Shown: positions 53,026 to 63,826, counted from the first letter of the stretch. The stretch: 64,000 nucleotides of DNA from Saccharomycopsis fibuligera x Saccharomycopsis cf. fibuligera (GCA_001936135.1 CP012813.1:310001-374000); one strand, 5' to 3'. The notes: generated by a model from the letters alone, not told the origin. Translations and numbers: made by a program.

Positions 53026-53811
53026 GGCTATTGATTTAGAGAATATATACTGCAATATTCAGCGATTTTAGCGATTTTAGCGATTTTAGCGATTTTAGCA
53101 ACTTCTTCACAGTTTTGCGATTGTTTTCTTTTCGAATTGTGTTATTTCACAGACGTATGATAATGTTAGAAAGCGAATGTGAAAATCAATCCACAATTAA
53201 CCCTAATCCCCAAAAGATCTCCACACACTTCACATCTCGCACATTGCCATATATCGGAGCAGGTTATCCCACATTTTATTAAATATATGTTGCACTATAG
53301 TTTCCGTAACCCAGAACCGAGGTTCCGAGACTATTTCCGATAGGGTTTCCCTACATTCCGAGATCTAATTGAACATTTCCGAGCACATTTTACCTAGTAC
53401 TAATTATAATCTGGTTGCACAGATCCTCCTGACCGGAAGGTTCCCGGGGAGACCGCCCCACAGTGTGCCCCTCGTATCATGTGATAGCGCATGAATTGCG
53501 CATTGGGTCGCACTTAATTGCATTTTTTGTATGTGAGAATGGCGCCGAGGGCTTTTTTTTTTAGGTTGGCAGACAGTTAGGTAGCAGTTCGCAGTTCGCA
53601 GTTCGCAGTCAGTGTGAGTGTTAGTTTAGTTAGTGAGGCTACTGCTCAGTTACTCGGTTACTCAGCTTTTCTTTCCCCAAGATTTGGTGTGTCTATAAAA
53701 ACAACCACTCAAGTTTTCAGCAATTTTATTGCACTGATACAACCATTACTGCTACACAGGTTTGACCATCTAAATAAATACCAACTAGCCAACAAACTCT
53801 TGCTTTGCACA
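53026..53811. other. Intergenic region with short tandem repeats
   Basis: It contains (AGCGATTTT)n at about 53059-53100 and (CAGTTCG)n at about 53586-53608. The frame upstream of the MMT start is open, but only from a GTG. Confidence 0.6.
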
Positions 53812-55434
53812 ATGCTAGTGGCGCGACTTTCTTTGCCTCCACGCTCCCATTTGCCTACTGTTGCTGCTCGCCTTGGCCTCGCTAATTGTTATACTGCCAA
53901 ATACAACAACAACAATAACAAAGTCTGGCATCATCAGCTTCGATTCTTGTCAAGTTCACGAACTGCACTTCATTCACATAGCCATGGCCATAGCCATAGT
54001 CACGGCCACAGTCACAGCCATGGTACTGCTAGTGAGCCAGAAAATTACGATGACGATCATATCCATTTGAAGTCCTCTGAGACTGAAACTAACGATCAGC
54101 TTATATTTGGTGTTAAGGGTAAACAATTCCAATATATTAATGGTTCCGGTAACGATTCGCCTTCTACTTCAGTGGCCAACGAAGATTTGATCAATTCAAC
54201 GCCATCTTCATCCTCGACATCAGCAAATGGTACTGCTGCTGCTGCTGCTTCTTCTTCTTCCGCCAGCCTAAGTGATGCCAACTTGAAGACCTTGTCACAC
54301 TCACATTCGCACTTGAGTGGCGGCGCGAGCGGCCACACACATACTCATTCCAGTGAATTGCTCAAAGGTCTTACATTCAAAAAAGTGATGCTGAACCCTG
54401 GTGCTAAAATTACCGTCATTGGTCTAGTCACTAATGTGGGCATGGCGGTAGCCAAAGGTTTCGGTGGCTTGTTATTCCACTCTCAAGCATTAGTGGCAGA
54501 TGCGGTACACTCTATATCTGACCTAGTTTCTGACTTCTTGACCTTATTCACTATTTCATTTTCTTCCAAGCTGCCTAATGAGGTCTTTCCCAACGGTTAC
54601 GGCAAGATCGAGTCGCTTGGATCACTTTCTGTTAGCTCATTACTCTTGTTGGCCGGGGTTTCTATTGGTTATTCTTCATTAGTGCAGATTCTCGGGCCAA
54701 TGATCCCAGCATCGATTTACGAGACCGTCCACCATTATCAAGAACTTCTTCACATTCATTCTGCTGAAGGCGGTCATGGTCACGCACATTCACATGTTCA
54801 TGCTACAAACATCAATGCCGCTTGGATCGCTGCTGGGTCAATTGTCGTCAAAGAATGGTTATTTCAGGCAACACGCAAAATCGCCATCAAGCAAAACAGT
54901 AACGTGCTTCTCGCCAATGCGTGGCATCACCGTGTTGACTCATTGACTTCAATTGCCGCGTTGATCACCATCACGGGAGGAATTTACTTCAATGTGAGCT
55001 GGTTGGATCCATTAGGTGGGCTTCTTGTGTCTTCATTGATTGTCAAAGCCGGCTACTCCGGTTTGAAGTCATCAGTATTGGAACTAGTGGACCGTGCCGT
55101 ACCTCACACTGATTCTAGATACTTGGAAATCGAAACGGAAATCAATGCAGTGTTGGAGAAATTGTTGAGCAATAACAATGCTAGACGGCCATACGTTATT
55201 GACGAGTTGCTGGTGTTGTCTTCGGGGCCTAACTATGTCATTAATAATTTGAGATTAGTGGCACCTAAGCAAAAATGGGAAAATGTATTGACCATTAACG
55301 AATTCGAAAACGTTACGAGAATCTTGAAGGAAAAATTGTTTGAAGGTAGACCAAACTTGAAGAAGATTTCGGTAGAGTTCGTCGAAGAAGAAGAAGCACC
55401 AACTGGGAAGCAAGGTGAACCAACAAAGAATTAG
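53812..55434 (+). CDS. Mitochondrial cation-diffusion-facilitator metal transporter (Mmt1/Mmt2 type)
   Basis: The frame is open from 53614, but only with a GTG; the first ATG (53812) gives 540 aa and a good mitochondrial presequence, MLVARLSLPPRSHLPTVAAR. A histidine-rich stretch of SH/GH repeats follows (about residues 45-60), then a low-complexity linker, then the CDF domain with six membrane helices: the metal site in VADAVHSISDLVSDFL, a second His-rich loop (GHGHAHSHVH) and HRVDSLTSIAALI. Yeast Mmt1 and Mmt2 export iron from mitochondria. I cannot decide between the two, so no symbol is given. Confidence 0.9.
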   Translation: MLVARLSLPPRSHLPTVAARLGLANCYTAKYNNNNNKVWHHQLRFLSSSRTALHSHSHGHSHSHGHSHSHGTASEPENYDDDHIHLKSSETETNDQLIFGVKGKQFQYINGSGNDSPSTSVANEDLINSTPSSSSTSANGTAAAAASSSSASLSDANLKTLSHSHSHLSGGASGHTHTHSSELLKGLTFKKVMLNPGAKITVIGLVTNVGMAVAKGFGGLLFHSQALVADAVHSISDLVSDFLTLFTISFSSKLPNEVFPNGYGKIESLGSLSVSSLLLLAGVSIGYSSLVQILGPMIPASIYETVHHYQELLHIHSAEGGHGHAHSHVHATNINAAWIAAGSIVVKEWLFQATRKIAIKQNSNVLLANAWHHRVDSLTSIAALITITGGIYFNVSWLDPLGGLLVSSLIVKAGYSGLKSSVLELVDRAVPHTDSRYLEIETEINAVLEKLLSNNNARRPYVIDELLVLSSGPNYVINNLRLVAPKQKWENVLTINEFENVTRILKEKLFEGRPNLKKISVEFVEEEEAPTGKQGEPTKN

Positions 55435-56113
55435 CTTGAAGAATAAAAAAATAAAAAAAAAAAAAATAAACATACATATTTATGACTAAATGACATATAA
55501 ACCAAAATGCGTACTTTCTTTTTTTTTCACTATTTTTTTTTTTTTTTTTTTTTTTGTCAAAAAATTTAACATATTGTGAAATAAATATACATTAGTGTCA
55601 TCAGTTTTAAAATATATATATATCCTATCATCGCCATGTTTAATTCTCTATCATTCCGACTTTTCATTACATTTCTAAACTCTTTCTTTACCATTTATAT
55701 ATCTTTTTTTCCGCTTTTTTATCTTCTCTAGACTTTTCAGCACTGTTCAAAGTAGCATAATATCACACCGCACTTATGTACGCTTGGTATGCACATGATT
55801 GAATCTCAGCGACAAAGTATACCAGCGAGCCACTGGAATAAACTTTGCAAGCTTCATTAGTCTTGGCAATGGTTGCCCATTTGTTAAAGGATCACGAATC
55901 CGTCTATGCTGTATTCTATATATATATGTTCGAGACGACGCCTAGAGCCGCATTTGTATCCGCCATCGAAAGGCAGAATTAATGCAGATTTTGGTTTGAA
56001 TAAATGGCGCAGTTTGCTGTAAAACGAGCACAGGCTGCCGTGTTGTTCAGCTTATCAAGCCACATATCGACGGAGTTCAGAAATGCAAATACACACACAC
56101 ATATCAGCACAAA
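55435..56113. other. Convergent intergenic region
   Basis: About 680 bp holding two 3' ends, with A- and T-runs at about 55447-55468 and 55536-55556. No gene was seen. Confidence 0.6.
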
Positions 56114-57232
56114 TCATGTAAAGAAACGCATACAGTCAACCAACCGTAGCTCATAGCTTCCCATCGCTTTGCTATTTATCTTTGCTCCAGAGCTGCTAGC
56201 AGTGCCATCACTGCTACCACTTTGCGAGCTAGACGCCTCAGCAGCAGCAGCAGCAGCAGCAGCAGCTTTGGTCTGCTGAAGCACCAAACGCATCGTTGCC
56301 ATGGTCTCGTCAACACTGCGATCGAGCATCTGCTGATAATTAATGTTTTTTTCTTCCAATTGGCGGCGATAAATTTTATCAAGAATAAGCGCTGAAAAAA
56401 GATCACCTACTCCCGTGAAATACCCCTCAATTACTGGCTTGATTTCTTGAACGTTGGGCTTGTGGTCCTTTTGACTGGAGCTCACCAGGTATAGCTTGGT
56501 TTTGTCGTCATTGAGATAAAGCGAAGTGATTATCACGTACTTGATTCCGTAGTCTTGGTGCAAGATACCTAATGCCTTGTTGATACTTTGCTGGTTATTC
56601 ACGGGAAACCCAAGAATAAGCTCTATTTCAAATTGGTTGGGAGTAATGATATCGACGTATCCGCTCTTGATTACGTCCTGGTATATCTTGACCACCGAGC
56701 TATCGACATAGAGCACCCCTTCGTCCCCCATGACGGGATCAAGAAGCCAAAGGATTTCTTTATTTGATGACTCTTTCAATGATTTGCCGACATTGCAAAT
56801 CTCCGTCAAGAGGTCCTTGTTTGGAACATACCCAGTCAACAAGCAGTTGTAATGATTGGTGAGCTTCAAAGCGTTTATCTGGCTGTATATTTGCTGGAGC
56901 TCTTCCGGTGTCATTACTGATCCTTCCACTTTTCCATACCCGGTATGATTTGAAAAATTGACAGTGTTTAGCACGTCAACGTCCCAGCCCAAGCATTGCA
57001 AGGGAAAGGTGGCCGCTTTGTTGCCCACAAAGCCGTGGGTGACGTGCGACTGTATTGAGAGAATTCTGCGATCTTCTGCCATTGGAATGGTGCTCGTTAT
57101 TGTCTGCTGATTTGTGATTTGCGATTTGTTTGGTAGCCAGTCAGTTTTCTGCTTCTTTGGATCACAGTCGAGTCTTTGGATGTTAAAACTGGACCGCGCT
57201 GTAGGGGTTTTTGCCAAAGAAATCTTAGTCAT
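56114..57232 (-). CDS. BUD16: Pyridoxal kinase-like protein (Bud16 type)
   Basis: A ribokinase-fold kinase that phosphorylates pyridoxal/pyridoxine (vitamin B6 salvage). From the internal Met51 the sequence follows the family closely: MAEDRRILSIQSHVTHGFVGNKA, VNFSNHTGYG, LLTGYVPN, LLDPVMGDEG, ITPNQFEIELILGF, and the catalytic GVGD (274-277, D277). The 50 residues before Met51 start at a good ATG (A at -3) and are basic and Ser/Thr-rich, so either a longer isoform with a targeting peptide or a start at 57082 (322 aa) is possible. A C-terminal Ala run (encoded by GCT repeats at about 56236-56265) and Ser-rich patch are inserted before the final ELRLVDCMRFF. BUD16 is the closest yeast name; BUD17 is an alternative. 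Confidence 0.88.
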   Translation of the reverse strand: MTKISLAKTPTARSSFNIQRLDCDPKKQKTDWLPNKSQITNQQTITSTIPMAEDRRILSIQSHVTHGFVGNKAATFPLQCLGWDVDVLNTVNFSNHTGYGKVEGSVMTPEELQQIYSQINALKLTNHYNCLLTGYVPNKDLLTEICNVGKSLKESSNKEILWLLDPVMGDEGVLYVDSSVVKIYQDVIKSGYVDIITPNQFEIELILGFPVNNQQSINKALGILHQDYGIKYVIITSLYLNDDKTKLYLVSSSQKDHKPNVQEIKPVIEGYFTGVGDLFSALILDKIYRRQLEEKNINYQQMLDRSVDETMATMRLVLQQTKAAAAAAAAAEASSSQSGSSDGTASSSGAKINSKAMGSYELRLVDCMRFFT

Positions 57233-57894
57233 TCTGTATCGGGGCTCGTAACGTCCACACTGTGTATAGCGATAGACGCTTTCCTCATCAGTATTTCTTG
57301 GCTGTGGTGGTGGTGGTGGTGGTGGTGCTTGGCTGGCAAATTTGTTAGGGAAAGAAAGACAAATAAATGGTTTCAGGGAAACGTCTACATCTTTCGCTTT
57401 GTTCTTCTTATCGCCAAAGTGTCTAAACGTCGGCGCTTAGTCAACGGGAAATGACCCACCCATCCCAGAAAATAGTTGAAAGGACACCTTCCGTTGGCAA
57501 GAAATTGAACGCGATCCTAGGAACTCGAAAATACACGCTCGCCAGGGAAGAAGGAAAGAAGGAAAGAAGGAAAGCTTTACAGCCATGGTACTCTACTCTG
57601 ATATTGATTGGGGCATAGTTTTTTCGCGCGGCTGTAGTCTTCCGTACAAAGCGTCTCTAAAGTATAGACTCCAGTCTGTGATTTTGTTGAACCCTTGGGG
57701 TTTGAAGTGAGGGGTTCGTGGACCCTACCGTTTCTTGGAAAAATATTTATTGTGTCCTATTTTTATTTACGGGTCCCGGAAAGTCTAAACATGCAACTTT
57801 TTTTTTTTTATTTTTTTATTTTAGCAAACAATTTCGGATAAAGTCGCGCGCGCTAATCTGAAGACCTCCTCAAGCAAGCTTCGGGCTTCACTCA

Positions 57895-58079
57895 ATTTCA
57901 AATCCAAAAGATCCATTCTCTAACTAATACTAACGGGGTTTTCACTTGTACAAGTTTCCCCTATATAATAACAACTGAACTATACTGTATATACTATATA
58001 GATAAGATTATAAGATTATATTTTCTACCGTTTATATAGAAATAATAAATCGATATTGTGTGTGAAAAAAAAAAAAAAA
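57895..58079 (+). mobile_element. LTR-like relic, copy B
   Basis: A repeat of about 185 bp that shares its whole length with copy A at 5863-6035 (same opening, same TACTAAC word, same inverted repeat, same AT-rich body and TGTGTG end followed by an A-run). Outside this stretch the two loci do not match, so the element limits are near these points. No tRNA gene was found beside this copy. It is a solo fossil without coding parts and of modest age judging by similarity; family uncertain. Confidence 0.5.
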
Positions 58080-58642
58080 GCTCAAGTGACCCTTTCAGCA
58101 ATAATTTTAGTGTTTACAGTAGTGAGGATCTGCTGAGTGTACCATAGAAGCTGTTTCTTGTCTTTCAAAGTAATCTCCAGGAGGCAGTTACTGCATTTGA
58201 AAAAAAAAAAAAAAAGAAAGAAAGCAAGCCCCTTCGGTCCACTTCCCATAAAATGTTTATGGCATGTGCTCGGAAACATGTTGGCGACAACTGGTCGTTA
58301 GTCAGTATTACCATGGCTTTCGCTATCGCCTGTGACAGTGACGTTTATCGGAAGGTTGACAAATCAAGCCAACCTGCCGCGCCAAGACCAAAGACTGGGG
58401 TAAGTAAAACACGAGTGGAGCAAGGCAAGGCGGTCACAAACGTCGCTTGCAATAAGCGGCTGTTGGTTAAATGGTGACAGAACTCACACAATTTATGTCA
58501 AAATACAGAAAAATACAGGAAAATAAGGGCAAGTGTTCCCACTCATTGCTGGGTGCCCCTCACCGAGTATCCAGCCAGACAGACAGACAGACAGACAGAC
58601 AGCCAGACAGCGAGCCCAAGAACGGCTTAGAAATTTTAAAAA

Positions 58643-58683
58643 GCAAAAGCTTAGCAAAAGCTTAGCAAAAGCTTAGCAAAAGC
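58643..58683 (+). repeat. (AGCAAAAGCTT)n tandem repeat
   Basis: Nearly four copies of an 11-bp unit containing the palindrome AAGCTT. It is non-coding. Confidence 0.8.
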
Positions 58684-59430
58684 CAAGCGACAAGACCTGG
58701 GGAAGCTTGGACACTCTTCGTTAAAAGTAATCCGCCTCCACCTGTTTTTTTAAAGTCAGAACAAATCTCCAACTGCAGTCAAGGATCACACCGCCACAGT
58801 ACAGTGGCACAGCTACGATACCAATCAAAAATTCTGTGGTGGTGTCATGCTTTGGCTTAGCGAGCAGAGTAGCGTATTGTGCTTGTCAGCCAAGCGAGTT
58901 TGATGTGATCCTCGCAAAAGAACGTACCGCCGCAGTGGTGCGTAGCGCTCCTGCTGCTTATCGCGGCAGCTTAGCGCACAGTGGCAATTGTCCCCAGCTT
59001 CAACATGCAGCCCCGCGACGCAATTCTCATGATCTGGCGGAGAGCCTGCAATAGCAGTGAAGCCATATAGCCTACTGCCTGTTGCTTATGGCTTACAGCT
59101 GCAGCGTGGTTGCTTCTTGCTTTTCGGAGACTTTAGATCTTCCAGTCTTGACATCATTAGTGCTTTAAAGTATACATTTCCCATACTTGAGCACCGGCTG
59201 TACACGGAAGCCTCCACCAGCGCTAAAGACTAAACTGTAGAAGCTAAAACAATAAAGCTTGCCTGCCTCGGGGTAGCAGCAGCAGCTGCTTCAAAGTAGT
59301 CTGCTTCTCGATACTGCAGTTTTCTTCGTGATTGCAAGTCGACTGTAATCACTTGAGCCTCTCCGAAATCTCCTTGTTGGTTGATCTCCCCTCGGCCCCC
59401 GCATTGCGAGGTTTTGACATCGCCAGTATC

Positions 59431-59438
59431 TATAAATA
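59431..59438 (+). promoter_or_regulatory. TATA box of the MFS transporter gene
   Basis: TATAAATA lies about 170 bp before the start codon at 59607, a usual distance in yeast. Confidence 0.5.
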
Positions 59439-59606
59439 TCCAACCATTCTGGCAGAAATTGTGAGAAAAAAAATAGTGTGTATATATATATATGTATATG
59501 TGTGTATATTTCTGAGAGGGTAGTATCTTGATCATCCTAACAACACACACACACACACACATAGGTTTTCTTCGATCCTATTTTTCCGTCTTCAATACCA
59601 CCACTC

Positions 59607-61343
59607 ATGTCCAAAGAAGAAAATTCAGAGAAGACCTCTTGGTGGGCATCAAAGTTCTCCAAGTTCAGGTACACTGATGACTCTCCTAAAGAAATTTACA
59701 ACTGGAGACTTTACATTTCTGTGTTTGTATTCGGTATCCTAGGCTGTGCAAGAGGTTTAGATGAAGGCTGTATTTCTGGCACTGTGGCACAAAAGTCCTT
59801 TATTTCTGAATTTGGCCTCAAGGATCCATCAAAGACAAAAGAACAACAGGCTAATTTAAAATCTAACATTACGGCTATGGTCCAGTTGGGTTCCATCGGC
59901 GGCTCTTTGCTTTCCATTTACTTGGTTGACAAATGGGGAAGAATTAGAACTTTGCAATTTGGTTGTCTTTGCTGGATCGTTGCCGCAATTATCCAACTCA
60001 CTTCTCATTCTGTTGGTCAATTGTACGCAGGTCGTTTACTTGAAGGGGTCTTTGGCATTGGCCCAACTGTCGTTTGTGGGCCAGTTTATCTTTCTGAAGT
60101 TGCTCCAAAAGCCATTAGAGGGCTCTGTAATGGGGTTTTCGCCGGCGCAGTTTATTTCGGGATCATGTTGGCATATTTTGCCCATTACGGGACTGCGTTG
60201 CATATTGCCGATGACAATAGAAACCAATGGGTTATTCCAACATCATTGAAGGTCATATTTGCTGGAATCATCTTTACGCTTTCTCTCTTCTTTTGTGTTG
60301 AGTCTCCTCGTTGGTTGATCAAAAAGGGCAATGCCGATCAAGCAGTACTCAACTTCTCCAAGCTTAGACAATTGCCCCCAGACCATCCATACATTTTGTC
60401 AGAGGTTAGCGACGTCAATGAGCAATTAATGATTGAAGAAGAAGCCGTCCAAAGCAGAACTTGGTGGTCTGCCCTTAAGGAGCTTTTCAACATCAAATCA
60501 ATAAGATACAGAATGTTTATCTGTTTAATGATTCAAATCTTGGGCCAATGGTCCGGTGCTAACGCGATCACCATTTATGCGCCAGAACTTTTCGCCATGG
60601 CTGGTCAAACTAAACAAACTGACAGAATGATGATGACGGCCGTGTTGGGGGTCGTCAAGTTCAGCTCAGCATACTTGACCGCCTTTTTCCTTATTGATTT
60701 CTTGGGTCGCCGTACGTGTTTATACATGGGAATTAGTCTTCAAGCAATAACCACATTGTATTTTGCCATCTTTTTGCAACTTGTTCCCGAGGCTGAAGAA
60801 ACTGGCACCCAATTGGTTGGCAACAAAAAGAGAGCTGCTACTGGAGCTTTGGCTGCACTTTTCCTAAGCGGTACTGGTTGGACAATGGGCTGGAACTCTA
60901 TCCAGTACTTGATCAACTCGGAAGTGTTGCCCTTGAGAGTGAGAAATTTGGGTACCGCATTAATCATGGCTTTCCATTTTGCCAACCAGTACGGTAACTC
61001 TAAAGCCATGACTTCACTATTGCTAGCGATGGACAATTTTGGCGCATTCTACTTTTTCTTTGGGGTCTGTGTGCTTGGATTGGCGTTTTCTTGGTTTTTC
61101 ATTCCGGAGGTTGCCGGAAGATCTTTGGAGTCTATGGAAGACTTGTTCAATTTGCCATGGTATCTCATTGGTAGAAGAGGCGCACAGTTGTGTCCTGACA
61201 ATTCTGAAGTCGGGAGAGTTGGTGGCTATCATGATAAAAGCAATGGAAACTTGTACGGCGATGATAAAGTTTACATAAAGCCAAGCGAGGAAAGAGTGGA
61301 AGCGGTTAGTATTGAAAAAGAAACAACCGAACAGATTCGTTGA
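59607..61343 (+). CDS. MFS sugar-porter-family transporter
   Basis: A 578-aa plasma-membrane transporter with twelve predicted membrane helices. Sugar-porter signatures: DKWGRIRT in the first loop, GRLLEGVFGIGPTVVCGPVYLSEVAPKAIRG (the PESPR-type region), VESPRWLIKKG, and DFLGRRT in the second half. The hexose-specific QQxxG motif in helix 7 is replaced (QILGQWSGANAI), as in the quinate/galacturonate/lactose-type members rather than the classical HXT/HGT hexose carriers, so the substrate cannot be read from sequence. Leucine is mostly TTG, suggesting good expression. A 2.4-kb upstream region with a TATA box fits a regulated gene. Confidence 0.9.
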   Translation: MSKEENSEKTSWWASKFSKFRYTDDSPKEIYNWRLYISVFVFGILGCARGLDEGCISGTVAQKSFISEFGLKDPSKTKEQQANLKSNITAMVQLGSIGGSLLSIYLVDKWGRIRTLQFGCLCWIVAAIIQLTSHSVGQLYAGRLLEGVFGIGPTVVCGPVYLSEVAPKAIRGLCNGVFAGAVYFGIMLAYFAHYGTALHIADDNRNQWVIPTSLKVIFAGIIFTLSLFFCVESPRWLIKKGNADQAVLNFSKLRQLPPDHPYILSEVSDVNEQLMIEEEAVQSRTWWSALKELFNIKSIRYRMFICLMIQILGQWSGANAITIYAPELFAMAGQTKQTDRMMMTAVLGVVKFSSAYLTAFFLIDFLGRRTCLYMGISLQAITTLYFAIFLQLVPEAEETGTQLVGNKKRAATGALAALFLSGTGWTMGWNSIQYLINSEVLPLRVRNLGTALIMAFHFANQYGNSKAMTSLLLAMDNFGAFYFFFGVCVLGLAFSWFFIPEVAGRSLESMEDLFNLPWYLIGRRGAQLCPDNSEVGRVGGYHDKSNGNLYGDDKVYIKPSEERVEAVSIEKETTEQIR

Positions 61344-61911
61344 GATTACCTCTGAGTGATTTTTGGTTGGTTGTTGGTTGTTTTTCTTCTTTTGTTTATT
61401 TTTTAGTTTAAGTTTACTTGGTCTTTTATCTGTTTTATTTGTTTTTATTTTGTTTACTTTTAGGAATATAGTCCACAGGAGACTTTATGCAACGTTTGGG
61501 CTGAAGTTTGTATTGTATTTTCTACTTTTAAAATTTTTCCCAGCAAAATTGGAGTGTAAATTAAATTTTATAATATATGAGACGGCAAGAGTAGTGTAAA
61601 AAGAGTTGTAATTAAACTATTAATATGACATTAATGTAAAGAAATTATTAAAATTAGCTATTCTGCTAGCATGAATAAAAAAAAACGTGCAAAACAATAA
61701 TCAACAAAAATTAAAAAAAAAGATATCAAATGCAATCAAGTGACCAAAAAATTCTGAAAAGTAGAACAAAATGCAAAAAAGCAACACACTATCATCAGCC
61801 AACAAGCAGGAATTTCATAAAGTACAAAATTAAACCCAAATTGAGAGAACATTCAGCATGCAAAAAAAACTTTTTGTTTGTCTAGAGAGTGAAAATCATT
61901 CTGGTTCGTAA
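61344..61911. other. Convergent intergenic region
   Basis: About 570 bp between the ends of the transporter and HSP42. T-rich first half, A-rich second half. No gene was seen. Confidence 0.6.
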
Positions 61912-63411
61912 TCAAAGCTTTTTGAGTCCTTCTTCAAATAACAATTCTTCATCTTCAACCTCTTCAACAGTGACTCTTTTCTTTGGCTTAACGTCTTCTT
62001 TCTTCTCTGGCAATTTTGGCACAATCACTTCAAGCAAACCGTTAAAGTACTTGGCTTTGATTTCTTCATCTTTGATTCTTGGCAAAATTGGGAACTTGAT
62101 ACTCCGTTCGAATGAGCCAAAGTTGATCTCGGAGACTTTCAAATATTGTAACTCTTCAGCATCGTCCAATTCATTACCTTGACTAGTAGCTTTACTAACC
62201 AATTTGTCCTTGTTGCTAGTTGATCCTCTAATGAACAATTCATGATTGGATGGATGGAAGTCAACTTCAAATGAAGATTTGGACGCGCCTGGAAGTGCCA
62301 ACACTACCTTGTACAATGTTGGCTTGTCGTAAACATCGATTTGCGGGGAAAATGGCAAATTGCTATCCAACTGTGGTTGAGAAACTTGCAATGGATCGTG
62401 AACCGGTGATGGGCATGAGAGATGGAATGAGGAAACTTTGTTCACTGGAGTTTTGGCCTTATTGATGAATGAGTTTCTCTTTTGTAATGGTGGTTTGACC
62501 TCTTTTTTGAGATCAGAAGTAGGCGCCGAGGTGGATGGATCTTTGACGAGATCTGGAGCAACCAGAGCGGAAGCAGGGGTACCATCAATCTTACTTGCAG
62601 CATCAGCAGTAGCGTCAGCGGTAGCAGAAATATTAGCTTTTGGTTCAGGCTTTTCATTTGCTTCGGCTTCAGTTTCAGTTCCAGTTTCAGTTTCTGCGCT
62701 ACCACCAAGCAATGCCTGTCTAATCAAATCAGCAAGATCAAATTCCCTCACCTCGGCTTTCTCATTGTTGGCGTTATTCTCAGCCATGATCTCATCGTTG
62801 TCTTGTTGCTGTTCCTTCTTCTCCTCAGCATCAGTAACAGCATCAGCAACAGCATTAGCAGCGGCATTTGCAGCGGCAGTAGCAGGGGGACGAATAATCA
62901 GCTCATAAGTCTCAGGATGAGCCGATTGATGACGGTTAATCAAATTCAAAACGTCATTCAAAGTGTAGACGTTTTCTCCCTCATTTTCGTTATCATCGTC
63001 ACCTTGTTCTTCAGCAGAATCATAATCATCATCATAATCAGCACCAGAAGCAGTAGTGAATGGGAACAGAGCAAATGGATAAGCAGGATTGCGGTAAACA
63101 AAGTTGCGGCCCCTGTTAACCCCGCCATGAGGATTGACGTAAAATGCCCTAGGGAAGCCGTGGGTGCCATTGGCAGAGCCAGCTTCAGGACCACCACCGT
63201 AGGCGTAACGGTACGCTGGGCGACCAGAAGCAGGTTGAGCAGCACCAAGATGAACAGGACGAGAAGCACCAGGACCGCGGCGACTTCCGTTGGTAGCGTT
63301 AGCGGCATTAGCATAGCGACGTTGGCGCTGTTGTTGCTCAGCAGCTAGAGCGTTTCTTTGATTGATGGCATCAAGAATGTCGTAGAATTCATATGGAGAG
63401 TAGAAAGACAT
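61912..63411 (-). CDS. HSP42: Small heat-shock protein Hsp42
   Basis: A 499-aa sequestrase-type chaperone. The start MSFYSPYEFYDILDAINQ matches the conserved Hsp42 N-terminal prion-like segment. A long disordered region follows (Arg/Gly-rich, acidic at about 125-147, Ala-rich at about 178-195, Glu/Thr repeats at about 230-250). The alpha-crystallin domain occupies about 356-466 (IDVYDKPTLYKVVLALPG, SFERSIKFP, KYFNGLLEVIVPKLP, holding the beta-strand G motif). A charged tail contains VTVEEVEDEEL. It is larger than S. cerevisiae Hsp42 (375 aa), mostly in the disordered part. In yeast Hsp42 gathers misfolded proteins into cytosolic deposits. Its promoter carries strong heat-shock elements. Confidence 0.95.
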   Translation of the reverse strand: MSFYSPYEFYDILDAINQRNALAAEQQQRQRRYANAANATNGSRRGPGASRPVHLGAAQPASGRPAYRYAYGGGPEAGSANGTHGFPRAFYVNPHGGVNRGRNFVYRNPAYPFALFPFTTASGADYDDDYDSAEEQGDDDNENEGENVYTLNDVLNLINRHQSAHPETYELIIRPPATAAANAAANAVADAVTDAEEKKEQQQDNDEIMAENNANNEKAEVREFDLADLIRQALLGGSAETETGTETEAEANEKPEPKANISATADATADAASKIDGTPASALVAPDLVKDPSTSAPTSDLKKEVKPPLQKRNSFINKAKTPVNKVSSFHLSCPSPVHDPLQVSQPQLDSNLPFSPQIDVYDKPTLYKVVLALPGASKSSFEVDFHPSNHELFIRGSTSNKDKLVSKATSQGNELDDAEELQYLKVSEINFGSFERSIKFPILPRIKDEEIKAKYFNGLLEVIVPKLPEKKEDVKPKKRVTVEEVEDEELLFEEGLKKL

Positions 63412-63690
63412 TTTTCAGTAATTTGAATGTTGGCTATAGTAGTCTTTAATTGGTCTGTAAAAGTGTTGAACCAAGATGAGCTTTTTTTGACAGGTTCGAA
63501 AATAAGGTAAGATGCGGGATTAGCGGCAGCAAATGTGGAAATTTATTGACAATAGAAAAAGTAATTGAGGCACAAGTAGTAGTCAATCTTCCTTTTCCTT
63601 TTTTTATTTTATTTGTTCGATGATGATAATAAACTAATAAATGAAATATATAAAAGGGAAAGTGGAGACAAGAACATAAATGGGGCTTGC

Positions 63691-63699
63691 CTTTATATA
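63691..63699 (-). promoter_or_regulatory. TATA box of HSP42
   Basis: On the minus strand this reads TATATAAAG, about 280 bp upstream of the HSP42 start and between the heat-shock elements and the gene. Confidence 0.55.
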
Positions 63700-63749
63700 T
63701 AGTTATTTCGGGTGGAGTGGGCTGCTAGTGGTAAGGCTGTTAACTAGTG

Positions 63750-63777
63750 GAACTCCCGGGAACTTTCCAGAAGCTTC
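63750..63777 (-). promoter_or_regulatory. Perfect heat-shock element upstream of HSP42
   Basis: Read on the plus strand: GAA-CT-TTC-CA-GAA-GC-TTC at 63760-63777, four uninterrupted inverted nGAAn units with exact 5-bp spacing; a further GAA at 63750-63752 is in phase, two units upstream. This is the high-affinity Hsf1 consensus, 340-370 bp upstream of the HSP42 start. Confidence 0.88.
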
Positions 63778-63826
63778 CGCCGATCAACTCAATTGGGTGG
63801 CGCAGTGTGGCGCATGGCGGGTGTGG

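Larger units (their letters stand above)
57233..59606. other. 2.4-kb divergent region with a dispersed repeat and microsatellites
   Basis: Contents: (GGT)n at about 57304-57326, (GGAAAGAA)n at about 57547-57574, the LTR-like copy B (57895-58079), an A-run at about 58200-58215, (CAGA)n at about 58576-58603, (AGCAAAAGCTT)n at about 58643-58683, and (TA)n/(CA)n near 59482-59561. No credible gene. The last 200 bp are the transporter promoter. Confidence 0.6.

Noticed and set aside
53614-53811. N-terminal extension of the MMT-type transporter
   Set aside because: It starts at a GTG and is not needed; the ATG at 53812 begins a good presequence.
57304-57326. (GGT)n and other triplet or dinucleotide tracts as CRISPR-like arrays
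   Set aside because: They are simple microsatellites without spacers, in a eukaryotic genome.
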